Shown in pieces: positions 8,670 to 18,548 of a DNA stretch of 64,000 nt (positions within the stretch are counted from its first letter, which is position 1; each line of letters opens with the position of its first letter). The stretch comes from an uncultured Catenibacillus sp. Its GTDB lineage: Bacteria; Bacillota; Clostridia; Lachnospirales; Lachnospiraceae. The notes below the pieces were generated by a model. It ran no database searches. It was not told the DNA's origin and saw nothing but the letters and a program-made list of their open reading frames with translations. The stretch spans positions 29,817 to 93,816 of the forward strand of contig CAKRHR010000006.1 of the NCBI GenBank assembly GCA_934339005.1, written 5' to 3'. The position numbers were made by a program, and so were the translations under genes.

Positions 8670-9932
8670 ATGTCAGAAATGATTTTAAAACCTGCACAGC
8701 TAGATACACAGTCGTTTGGGCAGCTACAGATTAATCTGACTGCCGAGTTGACTTATACCCCCATTGAAAATGCCAGAGTGCAAATTACCTATCCCGGCCA
8801 GCCAGACCGCATTCTTGATGAAGTTACAACGGATGCTTCGGGCAGAACGCCTTTAATTGAGCTGCCCACACCGCCAAAGGATTACAGTCTTAACCCTGAG
8901 GCCAGTCAGCCTTACAGCGATTACAGTCTGACGGTCACTGCATCCGGTTATGAAAAAATGGTCATTAACGGCACGCAAATGCTTTCTGGTGAAACGGCTA
9001 TCCAGCCAATTCAACTGCTGCCCCAGGCAATTGTACCTGAAAACGATATTGTGATTCCAGCACATACGCTGTATGCCGAATACCCGCCAAAAATTCCTGA
9101 AAGTGAAGTTAAACCTGTGACAGATACAGGCGAAATTGTGCTAAGCCGGGTTGTTGTGCCCGAAACCATTGTAGTTCACAATGGGCCGCCAAATGATGCC
9201 AGTGCAACCAATTATTATGTGCCATTTACAGATTATATTAAAAATGTGGCCAGCAGCGAAATCTACGCCACCTGGCCACAAAACACAATTATTGCAAATG
9301 TGCTGGCGATTCTTTCTTTTACTTTAAATCGTGTGTATACAGAATGGTACAGAAGCAAGGGTTATGATTTTACAATTACCTCCTCCACAGCTTACGACCA
9401 TGCCTTCGTACCGGGACGCAATTACTTTGAAAGTATTTCTGAAGTTGTCGATACGATTTTTACAAATTATCTGTCACGGCCACTTGTGCGCCAGCCAATT
9501 CTGACACAATACTGCGACGGTCGCCGCGTATCCTGCCCGAACTGGATGCGGCAGTGGGAATCCAAAGATCTTGGCGAACAGGGACTTGAACCAATTGAAA
9601 TCATTCGTTTTTTCTATGGTGAAGATATGTACATCAATGCCGCCGAGCAAATCAGCGGTATTCCAAGCTCATGGCCGGGTGCCCCGCTTGATATCGGTTC
9701 AAGTGGTCCTAAGGTACTGCAGCTTCAGGAACAGCTAAACCGTATTGCCAGAAACTATCCTGCCATTCCAACCATTGCCGAGGACGGCATTTACGGTCCT
9801 GCCACCGCCGAAGCCGTCCGCACTTTCCAACGCATCTTCGACCTCCCTCAGACCGGCATCACCGACTACCGCACCTGGTATAAAATCAGTGCTATTTATG
9901 TTGGGGTCAGCAGGATTGCGGAGTTGAATTAA
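8670..9932 (+). CDS. peptidoglycan-binding protein with a possible SpoIID-like internal domain
   Basis: About 420 residues from the ATG at 8670, which GGAGG precedes by five bases. A GTG at 8664 is in frame but lies inside the Shine-Dalgarno. Three parts are visible. Residues 12-115 form a beta-rich carboxypeptidase-regulatory-like domain (IENARVQITYPG, TTDASGRT). The central domain (YVPFTDYIKNVASSEIYATW through CPNWMRQW) resembles cortex/SpoIID-type proteins of Clostridia. The C-terminal 85 residues are a PG_binding_1 domain (IGSSGPKVLQLQEQLN, DGIYGPATAEAVRTFQ). There is no signal peptide, which would fit a mother-cell or spore protein. The cell-wall link is firm; the sporulation role is inference. 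Confidence 0.75.
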   Translation: MSEMILKPAQLDTQSFGQLQINLTAELTYTPIENARVQITYPGQPDRILDEVTTDASGRTPLIELPTPPKDYSLNPEASQPYSDYSLTVTASGYEKMVINGTQMLSGETAIQPIQLLPQAIVPENDIVIPAHTLYAEYPPKIPESEVKPVTDTGEIVLSRVVVPETIVVHNGPPNDASATNYYVPFTDYIKNVASSEIYATWPQNTIIANVLAILSFTLNRVYTEWYRSKGYDFTITSSTAYDHAFVPGRNYFESISEVVDTIFTNYLSRPLVRQPILTQYCDGRRVSCPNWMRQWESKDLGEQGLEPIEIIRFFYGEDMYINAAEQISGIPSSWPGAPLDIGSSGPKVLQLQEQLNRIARNYPAIPTIAEDGIYGPATAEAVRTFQRIFDLPQTGITDYRTWYKISAIYVGVSRIAELN

Positions 9933-9944
9933 CTAGAGCAGCAA

Positions 9945-9958
9945 CCTGACATCATACA
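9945..9958 (-). repeat. isolated arm of the dispersed repeat, copy C
   Basis: Minus strand TGTATGATGTCAGG, 12 bases after the preceding stop codon. Only the outer arm is recognisable. Confidence 0.3.
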
Positions 9959-9982
9959 CAACTATACTTTTTACCTATACAC

Positions 9983-10030
9983 AAAGGCTGTGCCCCACGA
10001 TTAAAAATCGTTAAGGCACAGCCTCTTTAC
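9983..10030. terminator. bidirectional terminator
   Basis: AGGCTGTGCC at 9985-9994 pairs with GGCACAGCCT at 10015-10024, with an inner ACGATT/AATCGT stem. A T-run follows on the plus strand and AAA precedes it. It separates two convergent genes. Confidence 0.85.
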
Positions 10031-10039
10031 ATCCACTTA

Positions 10040-10201
10040 TTAGTGTTCTATTTTGTATTCTTCTCTTTCTTCTTCCGGTATTCCAAGTGCATCCATCGCC
10101 TGTTCACATGTCATTTTAAGATTCTTCATAAGATTTTTAATGTCTTCGCAACGACCTTTTCTTATTCCACGTCGTTCTACACCTTCACTTAAATTACACA
10201 T
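10040..10201 (-). CDS. 53-residue orphan peptide resembling the C-terminal tail of Rpn-family nucleases
   Basis: The best start is the ATG at 10199-10201, preceded by AGAAAGG at good distance; the frame stays open a further 17 codons upstream. The peptide begins MCNLSEGVERRG and carries IKNLMKNLKMTCEQAMDALGIPEEE, a helical tail common at the end of PD-(D/E)XK transposase-like (Rpn/PDDEXK_2) proteins in Lachnospiraceae. No nuclease domain precedes it. It is therefore either a remnant of a lost Rpn element or a small stand-alone gene. The ribosome binding site and terminator suggest it can still be expressed. Confidence 0.5.
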   Translation of the reverse strand: MCNLSEGVERRGIRKGRCEDIKNLMKNLKMTCEQAMDALGIPEEEREEYKIEH

Positions 10202-10326
10202 ATGCGATACCTTTCTAAGATATAAAATTTTGCTGCAAAAACATTGTATCACAACAAATTTGAAATAACCAGTGCTTCACCAAAAATTCAAAAAGTTGGA
10301 ATACATTCACTGAAGTATATATTTTC

Positions 10327-12717
10327 TCACGCCATCGACGATTTTGCCTTCTGGTGTTCGTTGACGGATTCAACAATGTACCCTAACAGCTTCAATAAAC
10401 CATTCATGATGATTAATGTCAGCAGACACAAAGGAACGATAAAGATAGTACGCCATACAAAAATCGAATGAATACTTAAGAAGCCCGGGAACAGTAAGAT
10501 TGCACCGACAAACAGGACTATACATACGATGCACAAAGCTTCACGTTTACGGTTCATCGGACGACATACTGAAATCAGCACAAGCATACTGATCATACCT
10601 GCTGCCAGCAGATTGTACATGGAAATCAGGCTCTCGTCAAAGCCAAATGCTGTGCCAAGCAACTGAATGAGCAGCATATCCACCACCATCGTCAATGCTC
10701 CCGGCAAACTAATCCGCAGAACATGCTTCAAGAAACCATTCTGCGTCACAGACTCTGTCTGTTCCAGTGTCAGCAGAAAACTTGGCAAACCAATGGCAGT
10801 ACCACTAATTAAACTTAAGTGAATCGGAATAAACGGATAACTTCTGCCAAGCAATATGAAAATCACTGAAAGCAGCATCGAATAAATCGTCTTTGTCAGA
10901 TACAAAGCGCTGACACGCTCAATATTTGAAATAATCATACGTCCTTCACGAACGATGTTCTTCATACATGCAAAATCGGAATCCAGAAGCACAATATGCG
11001 CCACCTGCTTTGCAGCATCTGATCCTGCTGCCATAGCAATACCACAGTCTGCATCCTTTAACGCAAGAACGTCATTGACACCATCACCGACCATACCGAC
11101 AACTTTGCCGTTAGCCTGATAAGCCTTAACAATACGCTGCTTTTGTTCAGGTGTGACACGACCAAATACCGTATAATTTTCAATTACATTCTTCAGCTCA
11201 CTGTCATTATCCGGAAGCTGTGTAGCATCAATATAAGACTCACCATTTTGCAGTCCGGCGTCTACCGCAATGCTTGAAACTGTTGCCGGATTATCACCTG
11301 AAATTACTTTAACTGCCACATTCTGACTTGCAAAATAATCAAATGTTGCTCTTGCTTCAGGCCTGATAATATCGGAAATCAGAATCAGCCCCTTTGGTGT
11401 AATACCTGTCACTGAATCATCTGCAGAAGAAATATCCTGCGCCTCAGCAAATAAAAGCACACGCAGACCCTTCTTAGAATAAACTTCAACCTCAGACAAA
11501 ATCTCATCTTTTTCCGGATAACCTTTTAAAATAAACTCCGGTGCACCAAGCACATAAGCACCATGATTTAAAAAGCTGATAGCACGGTATTTTCTGGCAG
11601 AAGAAAACGGAATCAGATCTGAAATTTCCCACTGACTTGTCTGAGTAAAATAATTCATCAATGCAGTCTGAGTTGCATTGACATCATGGAACGCAAATGC
11701 CAGCTCATTCATAACTTCTTTGATAGCGTCTGCCGCTTCTGCATCCTCTGCAATGTGATTATCCCTGATTGGCAAAATATCACGCACTTCAAGTTCTCCG
11801 GTCGTGATCGTACCTGTCTTATCTGTACAAAGTACATTCACACGCGCCAGTGCTTCAATCGCCTCCATCTCCTGAACAAGGGCACGTTTTTTTGCCAGTC
11901 GTCCAACACCAAGTACAAAGGAAACACTTGTTAAAAGCACAAGACCTTCAGGAATCATACCAATCACGCCTGCAACCGTACTGACAATAGCATTTGAAAA
12001 TGTCGTACCTGATACCCGCATCTGAGACATAAACAATAAAATACCAATCGGAATAATGACAATACCAACAACCTTGATAATACGTTTAATGGAATCCTGC
12101 ATCTCAGAAGTTGCGCGCTTTTTATCCTTTGCCTGATTGGCAAGCTGTGTAGCATAATTATCTTTACCAACATGAATAACTCTGGCACTTCCGCTGCCGG
12201 CTACAAGATAACTGCCTGAATACAACTGGTCGCCAACCACCTTTTTCACAGGCTTTGATTCACCTGTAATCATGGATTCATTGACCTCCATACCGGCTGA
12301 ATCCAACACGATACTGTCCGCACCAATCTGATTACCTGATTCAACGACAATCGTATCATCCATCACAAGTTCTTCAATTGGAATATCCTGCCGTCTGCCA
12401 TCTCTGATTACCCGCACCTTGGATGCCGTAATCACAGACAACCCGTCCACAAGCTTTTTTACCTTCAATTCCTGAAAAATACCAATGACGGAATTGATAA
12501 TAATAACACCCATAAATGTCAGATTTTTAATCTGACCGGAAATAATAATCAACACACCGAGAAACACATTCAAAAAGTTGAAATATGTCAGCGTATGGGT
12601 CATAATAATTTGTTTTTTTGTTTTTGACACGCTGTTTCCGGTAATATTCACAAGTCCCTGGCGCTTTCTGTCAGCAACTTCTGCCGAAGACAAACCTGTG
12701 TTTTCGCTATTATTCAT
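10327..12717 (-). CDS. cation-transporting P-type ATPase (CtpE-like)
   Basis: A 796-residue HAD-type ion pump. The actuator TGES motif is near residue 150, PEGLVLLTS in membrane helix 4 near residue 257, the phosphorylated DKTGT near residue 299, and the hinge GDGVND near residue 546. The C-terminal third is a set of hydrophobic helices. The PEGL form of helix 4 is found in Ca2+/Mg2+-type and CtpE-like pumps rather than heavy-metal pumps, and there is no N-terminal CxxC metal domain. Calcium export is the likely role but is inferred. The gene appears to be a single unit following the large kinase gene on the same strand. Confidence 0.9.
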   Translation of the reverse strand: MNNSENTGLSSAEVADRKRQGLVNITGNSVSKTKKQIIMTHTLTYFNFLNVFLGVLIIISGQIKNLTFMGVIIINSVIGIFQELKVKKLVDGLSVITASKVRVIRDGRRQDIPIEELVMDDTIVVESGNQIGADSIVLDSAGMEVNESMITGESKPVKKVVGDQLYSGSYLVAGSGSARVIHVGKDNYATQLANQAKDKKRATSEMQDSIKRIIKVVGIVIIPIGILLFMSQMRVSGTTFSNAIVSTVAGVIGMIPEGLVLLTSVSFVLGVGRLAKKRALVQEMEAIEALARVNVLCTDKTGTITTGELEVRDILPIRDNHIAEDAEAADAIKEVMNELAFAFHDVNATQTALMNYFTQTSQWEISDLIPFSSARKYRAISFLNHGAYVLGAPEFILKGYPEKDEILSEVEVYSKKGLRVLLFAEAQDISSADDSVTGITPKGLILISDIIRPEARATFDYFASQNVAVKVISGDNPATVSSIAVDAGLQNGESYIDATQLPDNDSELKNVIENYTVFGRVTPEQKQRIVKAYQANGKVVGMVGDGVNDVLALKDADCGIAMAAGSDAAKQVAHIVLLDSDFACMKNIVREGRMIISNIERVSALYLTKTIYSMLLSVIFILLGRSYPFIPIHLSLISGTAIGLPSFLLTLEQTESVTQNGFLKHVLRISLPGALTMVVDMLLIQLLGTAFGFDESLISMYNLLAAGMISMLVLISVCRPMNRKREALCIVCIVLFVGAILLFPGFLSIHSIFVWRTIFIVPLCLLTLIIMNGLLKLLGYIVESVNEHQKAKSSMA

Positions 12718-12775
12718 TCGTTACCACCAATCTGTTTTTATAATAAGTAGTCATTTTTTTCTGAAAATGGCTGTT

Positions 12776-15700
12776 TTACTTACACATATATTTTTGCATT
12801 GCGGCCAGTATCTTCGCAATCTCCACCGGTTTGGCCAGGTGTTCATCCATACCCGCTTCTTTTGCTTTCACACTGTCTTCATTAAATGCATTCGCCGTCA
12901 GGGCAATAATTGGAATCCTGTGATTTTCCAGATTTTCAGCTTCATATGCTCTGATATGCCTTGCAGCCTCATTTCCTGTCATTACAGGCATCTGGATATC
13001 CATAAAAATCATATCATACTTATCCTTTGGCTGACCTGTATACATCGTCACAGCTTCCTGTCCATTTTGTGCACGTTCAACACACACACCGGTGTCTGCA
13101 ACTAATTCCATAAAAATTTCACTGTTCAAATCATTATCTTCTGCCAGAAGTATATGTCTGCCTTCAAACATACCGATGCAGTCCTCGATATTGATTTCAT
13201 CATTATCCGCATTGGCCATATCCTGCTCATCGGCCGGACGAAGCGGCAGCAAGATTTCAAATTCCGAACCATGTCCATCCTTACTTCTGACATAGATCTC
13301 ACCATTCATCATTTCGATATATGCCTTGGCAATACTTAACCCAAGACCTGTCCCATGGAACTTGCCAACTTTGACTTTTTCCTCACGGGCAAATGGCTCA
13401 AACAGCTTTTCCAAAAAATCTTCACTCATACCGATACCATTATCTCTGATAACAAACCGGTACAAATGATAACCACTGTATTTTTCAGATTCTCTCACAT
13501 ATTCAGCCGTAAAATTTATCTTTCCGCCCTCCGGCGTATATTTGATGGCATTGGCCATCAGATTCATTAAAATCTCCTTAAAACGAACATGATCCAACAA
13601 TACCAGCTCATCTGAAATATAATTCAGCTCAACCTGCCGTTTTAAATGCTTATTATCCAGGTCATTTTGTGTTAAGAGTAAAATGGCTTCAATCTCAGCC
13701 TTCAAAGATACCGGTACTTCTTCTAACTTCATCTTGCCGCTCTCAATTCTTGACATATCAAGTACTTCATTAATCAACTGCAGCAAATGATCCGAAGCGT
13801 ATTCTATCTTTTCCAGACAATCCTGCACTCTTTCTGTTTCATACACGTGCTTCTTGGCAATCTCTGTCATACCCTTAATTACATTCATCGGTGTACGGAT
13901 ATCATGTGACATACTGGATAAGAACAAGCTCTTGGCTTCACTTGCCTGCTTTGCCTGCTTATGCGCATATTCCAGTGCTTCCTTAAATTGCTGCTGTTGT
14001 TTTTTAACATTGTGAATATCACTGATCGTCAGTACAAGCACCTGAGGTACACCATTTTTTTCTTCTGCAAGCACAAATTGCATACGAAGCCAGTGCCATT
14101 TATTCTCGCCCTCAAGCACTCTGATTTCCAACTCAAAATTGCCCTCTGAAGCATACAGGTAATCAGCACAAACACCATAATCTGCCAGACGTTTCAACTT
14201 TGAATAGTCCTGCGGATGTACATGCTCAGCCCCAAAGTTTTTAATAAAATCTTTAAAACTGCCCTCTTTGACATCCTCAAGCAACATGCTTCCTGAATTG
14301 TGCATCATGGAAATCTTGTCATCATCCAACATCACACGTGCAATAAGTAGTGTTGACTTTGCCAGAGATTCCAACACCTGCGCCTGTGCCTGTGTAATCT
14401 CCTGAATATCTGCCAGCAAATGCTCTGATTCCTCCGCATGCTTCTTTAAATCCTCTTCTGTTTCATGCTTTAACAGCACTCTTGCACCTTTGAAATGCTC
14501 CTCATCGGCCGCTACCACAAAATTATGATAACCTTCATAATATACCGCAATACGACCGGCACTGCATATATATGCCAGCTCGTCAAACAATATTTCATCC
14601 TCATGAATCAGGGCAACAATGTCGGGATTGTACAAAAATCCCGCACCATTGATAATCTCAGCCATAAATTCATCGAGGGTCTTTGTTTTATTATATACAC
14701 GGCCGATATTATCTGTAGCTGCATCCATACAGTCGCAGATTCGGATTAAATCTATCATAAAACGTACCGGTGACTGTGTATTATCAAAATCATCAGGATA
14801 TCCCTGCTTGCCATCATATGATTTATGATGCCCAAGTGCAACATCGCATATGCCCTGTTCTATACACATATTTTGAAGCATCTCATAACCGCTTCTTGAA
14901 TGTTCCTGAAGCTGTAATTGATCTTCTTTTTCAAGACGGCGCACCTGAAGATTCACAAGCTCTGCATAGTCAATCTTACCGATATCAAAAAATAATGATG
15001 CCTGCGTCACAAAGTTTTCAAATTCATCCCGTTTTTCAAGCACATCCACAACGTTCTGCGTGTCAAACATACCAACAAGCAATTGGGGCTGCTTTTCAAA
15101 AATTTTCTGCAAAATTGCCAATGCCAGACGTTTGACCATCGAAGCATGAATCATATAGACTTCATCACGGTTTACGAGAATATTTAAAAAATAATACGTA
15201 TCCACCACTTCTGTACCAAGATTTCTTGTCAGTTCAATCAAAGCCTGCTTTAATGGGCCATTGACAAATGGTACATTTCTGCTCTTAGGCATATGCTGCA
15301 CAAACACTTTAAATTTATCCAGCGTATATTGTTTCAATCGTTCAAACAATGCTTTATTCTCACGAAGTTCATGAACAGCACAAACATTCGGAATCTGATA
15401 CATATTAATCTGAAAATAGCGTGTATCATAAAATCGTACTTCCTCACTTGAATGATAGGATTCCACAGCCAGCACATGATCAAAATAATCTAATAACTTT
15501 TCTACAAACTCTGTAGCATCTATCCTGTCAAGAAAATACTCACACTTCCAGTAATTACAAAAGATTTCATCCCGCATATCATAGATGGAATCAATTTCTG
15601 CCAGTTCTTCTTCATATAACTGTGTCAAAATCTCAGATGCCTTCGAAAGCATCTTCGGACTGACCTCTGATTTGCGTTCCGAGCCACATATCCAATTACC

Positions 15701-16417
15701 AAAAACATCATAGGCAAGTTCTTTTTTCAATTCACCAAAATCGTATTTATCACCATCCAGACTTCTAAGCTTCGGACTATCCATCACATCAAAAGCCTGC
15801 TGTGTCACATCAATCAGATACTGCTGAAAATCCTCACCCAAATTATTCTTATTCTGACCTGTGTAACCTCTTGAGTTTACAACGACAATCGCATAATTGT
15901 AAAAAGCAAACACAACCCTGCGGCGAATATCCCATTCCTTGATATCCTCATAATTTTCAAAATACCGCCGCTCAATGTCAAAACATTCCAGCGTCTTTTT
16001 ACAATTTTCCATATCACTGTACTGACTGTAAAAATTGCCTAACAAATGAGTGGACATCATCCACCTGTTCCAGTAACCCTGCGTTTTAAAATATTTTTGC
16101 AATACAATCGTCATCTGAATACAAATCACACGGTCACAATAACCATGTTCGGCCATATCCAGTAACTGATTTAAAAATTCATCCGCCAGTTCAAACGTCA
16201 GGCGATTGCCATTTTCCAAAAAGGGACGAATATATAAATTCAGCATTGTTTCATTTTCAGTATAAATTTTTCTTATCCATTCTGAGCGTTCTCTTAAATT
16301 TTCAATCCAGCTTTCCTGGTCCTCTGCTTTGAATAATGCCTCATTTAATGCATCTTCCTGTGTAAGATTCTTTTTATATTTTTCAAAAAAATCTTTAATG
16401 TTATTCTTTGTAACCAT
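12776..16417 (-). CDS. hybrid sensor histidine kinase with degenerate HD-GYP and PAS modules
   Basis: A 1213-residue protein without clear membrane helices, so probably cytosolic. Residues 1-430 form a helical region of no recognised family. About residues 435-640 are HD-GYP-like, with HHKSYDGKQGYP kept but the HDIGK motif changed to FDIGK near residue 479. A PAS-like domain covers about residues 660-820. The dimerisation/phosphoacceptor motif SSMSHDIRTP is near residue 838. The ATPase has NLMANAIKYT, DNGIGM and GTGLGLS. The C-terminal receiver (from about 1087) has LLAEDND, the phosphoacceptor FMDIQMP and a K in AKPVE. The input signal is unknown. Overlapping metabolic genes are absent, so context gives no clue. 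Confidence 0.9.
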   Translation of the reverse strand: MVTKNNIKDFFEKYKKNLTQEDALNEALFKAEDQESWIENLRERSEWIRKIYTENETMLNLYIRPFLENGNRLTFELADEFLNQLLDMAEHGYCDRVICIQMTIVLQKYFKTQGYWNRWMMSTHLLGNFYSQYSDMENCKKTLECFDIERRYFENYEDIKEWDIRRRVVFAFYNYAIVVVNSRGYTGQNKNNLGEDFQQYLIDVTQQAFDVMDSPKLRSLDGDKYDFGELKKELAYDVFGNWICGSERKSEVSPKMLSKASEILTQLYEEELAEIDSIYDMRDEIFCNYWKCEYFLDRIDATEFVEKLLDYFDHVLAVESYHSSEEVRFYDTRYFQINMYQIPNVCAVHELRENKALFERLKQYTLDKFKVFVQHMPKSRNVPFVNGPLKQALIELTRNLGTEVVDTYYFLNILVNRDEVYMIHASMVKRLALAILQKIFEKQPQLLVGMFDTQNVVDVLEKRDEFENFVTQASLFFDIGKIDYAELVNLQVRRLEKEDQLQLQEHSRSGYEMLQNMCIEQGICDVALGHHKSYDGKQGYPDDFDNTQSPVRFMIDLIRICDCMDAATDNIGRVYNKTKTLDEFMAEIINGAGFLYNPDIVALIHEDEILFDELAYICSAGRIAVYYEGYHNFVVAADEEHFKGARVLLKHETEEDLKKHAEESEHLLADIQEITQAQAQVLESLAKSTLLIARVMLDDDKISMMHNSGSMLLEDVKEGSFKDFIKNFGAEHVHPQDYSKLKRLADYGVCADYLYASEGNFELEIRVLEGENKWHWLRMQFVLAEEKNGVPQVLVLTISDIHNVKKQQQQFKEALEYAHKQAKQASEAKSLFLSSMSHDIRTPMNVIKGMTEIAKKHVYETERVQDCLEKIEYASDHLLQLINEVLDMSRIESGKMKLEEVPVSLKAEIEAILLLTQNDLDNKHLKRQVELNYISDELVLLDHVRFKEILMNLMANAIKYTPEGGKINFTAEYVRESEKYSGYHLYRFVIRDNGIGMSEDFLEKLFEPFAREEKVKVGKFHGTGLGLSIAKAYIEMMNGEIYVRSKDGHGSEFEILLPLRPADEQDMANADNDEINIEDCIGMFEGRHILLAEDNDLNSEIFMELVADTGVCVERAQNGQEAVTMYTGQPKDKYDMIFMDIQMPVMTGNEAARHIRAYEAENLENHRIPIIALTANAFNEDSVKAKEAGMDEHLAKPVEIAKILAAMQKYMCK

Positions 16418-16471
16418 GTCGTCGCCTTTCCGTATTGATGGTTAAAGCAAAAATATTCACTAATATATATC

Positions 16472-17380
16472 TTAGCGCAATTGATACGGTGTTGTCTGAT
16501 ATACAAAATAATTCAGCCAATTTGAATAAATCCATGTGCCATGGGCTCTCCAAGTCACCTTTGGCTGCTTTGTCGGGTCATCATCCGGAAAGTAATGTGC
16601 CGGAATCTCAGGATTCATGCCTTTATCCAGATCCCTGAAATATTCATGCGCCAGTGTATTGGCATCATATTCTGAATGTCCCATAACAAAGAACTGGCTG
16701 CCCGACTGATTACCGACAATATAAACGCCGGCTTCTTCAGAATCTGCCATAATTTTTAATTCCGGAATCTTTTCAATATCTTCTGCACGAACTTCTGTAT
16801 GTCTTGAATGTGGTGCCATAAATTCATCATCAAAGCCTCTGAACAATCGTGATTTAGGATTCAGCATGCGATGTTTGAATACCCCGGAAACCTTCTTATC
16901 CAGAATATACTTCTGGATCCCATAATGGTAATAAAGACCTGCCTGTGCGCCCCAGCAGATATGAAATGTCGAATGAACATGTGTCTTTGACCATTCCATA
17001 ATCTCACAAAGCTCATCCCAATATTCAACTTCCTCAAAAGGCATCATTTCCACAGGCGCACCTGTGATGATCAGTCCATCGAACTTTCGGTCTTTAATAT
17101 CATCAAATGTTTTATAAAATGTCAGCATATGCTCTTCCGATGTATTTTTTGCCTGATATGTGCTTGTCTGTAAAAGTTCAACTTCTATCTGCAGCGGTGT
17201 ATTTGACAAACGCCTTAAAATCTGTGTTTCCGTTTCAATTTTGGTAGGCATTAAATTCAATATCAGAATCTGAAGCGGTCGAATATCCTGAGACAGTGCG
17301 CGATGCTCTGTCATCACAAAGATATGTTCTGCCTCCAGTACCTTTCTTGCCGGCAAATCATCCTGTATTTTAATTGGCAT
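16472..17380 (-). CDS. metAA: homoserine O-acetyltransferase of the MetA family
   Basis: A 302-residue MetA-fold acyltransferase that activates homoserine for methionine synthesis. The nucleophile is Cys142 in HICWGAQAG. Residue 111 is glutamate (GAPVEMM). In this family Glu111 marks acetyl-CoA users such as the Bacillus cereus enzyme, whereas E. coli MetA has glycine and uses succinyl-CoA. The later HSEYD and the GHSEY/RAHGTW segments also fit. An AAAGGAG site precedes the ATG. It follows the NdpA-like gene by 15 bases on the same strand, so the two are probably co-transcribed. I see no SAM riboswitch upstream. Confidence 0.95.
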   Translation of the reverse strand: MPIKIQDDLPARKVLEAEHIFVMTEHRALSQDIRPLQILILNLMPTKIETETQILRRLSNTPLQIEVELLQTSTYQAKNTSEEHMLTFYKTFDDIKDRKFDGLIITGAPVEMMPFEEVEYWDELCEIMEWSKTHVHSTFHICWGAQAGLYYHYGIQKYILDKKVSGVFKHRMLNPKSRLFRGFDDEFMAPHSRHTEVRAEDIEKIPELKIMADSEEAGVYIVGNQSGSQFFVMGHSEYDANTLAHEYFRDLDKGMNPEIPAHYFPDDDPTKQPKVTWRAHGTWIYSNWLNYFVYQTTPYQLR

Positions 17381-17395
17381 AATGAATACACTCCT

Positions 17396-18406
17396 TTAGT
17401 TACTTGTTAATTTTCCTATATTTTTAATCATCACAGAAATCGTTCCATCCGGATTTGTAAAAAATTCAACATTATCGTTGTTGCCATACTGATCCATCGG
17501 AATAGTAATCTCAATTCCTGTATCTGTTTTTAAGCATTGTTTTTCAAACTTTTTGACCGTTGATTTATTCTGAGGTTCAATCTTGGCCTCCTGCAGATTA
17601 TACTTTTCAAGCTTTTCCTCAAACTCTTTCTGCATCTCCGGATTATCTGCAAATACTTTTTCCTTGACTGAACTGACATCCAGTGACCCCTGCTCTTCAA
17701 GTTCATTATGGATAATCTTTTTGACCTCCATCTTCCGGTCAACATCTTCTTTATCATAATATTTATTATTGACCTGTTCCACAGCTTTAGTCACAATATC
17801 TAATTTTGATTTCTGCGACAACGGCGCATGGCATTTTAAAAATAACTGTGACATGTAATTGGTCTTTACACCGTTTACATCATACTTCTTTTCAAGCAAC
17901 AGAATATCCTGGTCATCCAGACGAATCACAGCCGCCTCAGTAATACGCTGGCTCTCTGACGGCAACAGGGCTTTTTGCATGATAATCTCATTGGCATTGC
18001 CCTCCTGGTCTGCCATCGTGCAGTGGGTGTAGGAGGATTTATAATTCATCTTTAATAATCCAAGATAATCCTTCTCATCGTATCTGAAAAGCAGAACTGC
18101 CAAATCTGCTGCCGGAATATCCACATTGGCCTGCATCACATCAAACAGCTCTCCTGCAATGCCCTGACTGACCACCACAAAATTGTCTGCATCAAAACCC
18201 TCAATCATCATCGGGATTTGTGCATCCTCTGTAAATCGACAGTGTTTGATATCATCGCTGCCTGTAATTTTTTCAAGATGTGCCTTGAAAAAATCATATA
18301 AATCCGGTCCACAGTCCAGCTCTTTATCGGAAAGCACCGGAATGCCGACAACGGAATCTAAAATATGTATAATTGCTTTTTTTATAATAATGTCATCTCT
18401 GAGCAT
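17396..18406 (-). CDS. nucleoid-associated protein, NdpA (YejK) family
   Basis: A 336-residue protein matching the 37-kDa nucleoid-associated protein family across its length. It starts MLRDDIIIKKAIIHILDS, has the central VFADNPE-type acidic/basic helix region and ends with an IEITIPMDQYGN beta segment. Family members bind the nucleoid, but their exact function is unsettled. It is the first gene of a probable two-gene unit with metAA. Nothing unusual is seen in length or composition. Confidence 0.85.
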   Translation of the reverse strand: MLRDDIIIKKAIIHILDSVVGIPVLSDKELDCGPDLYDFFKAHLEKITGSDDIKHCRFTEDAQIPMMIEGFDADNFVVVSQGIAGELFDVMQANVDIPAADLAVLLFRYDEKDYLGLLKMNYKSSYTHCTMADQEGNANEIIMQKALLPSESQRITEAAVIRLDDQDILLLEKKYDVNGVKTNYMSQLFLKCHAPLSQKSKLDIVTKAVEQVNNKYYDKEDVDRKMEVKKIIHNELEEQGSLDVSSVKEKVFADNPEMQKEFEEKLEKYNLQEAKIEPQNKSTVKKFEKQCLKTDTGIEITIPMDQYGNNDNVEFFTNPDGTISVMIKNIGKLTSN

Positions 18407-18548
18407 ATCTTCTCATTCCTTTATTTTTTGTGCTGCTTATATTATAAAATTATTTATTACCTGTGAATTTTTCATTTGATTTTTTTGATTGCCAACAAAG
18501 TTTTTTATTGTTTATAAATCATTACCAAAAGCTCTCTCTTGAAAAAAA

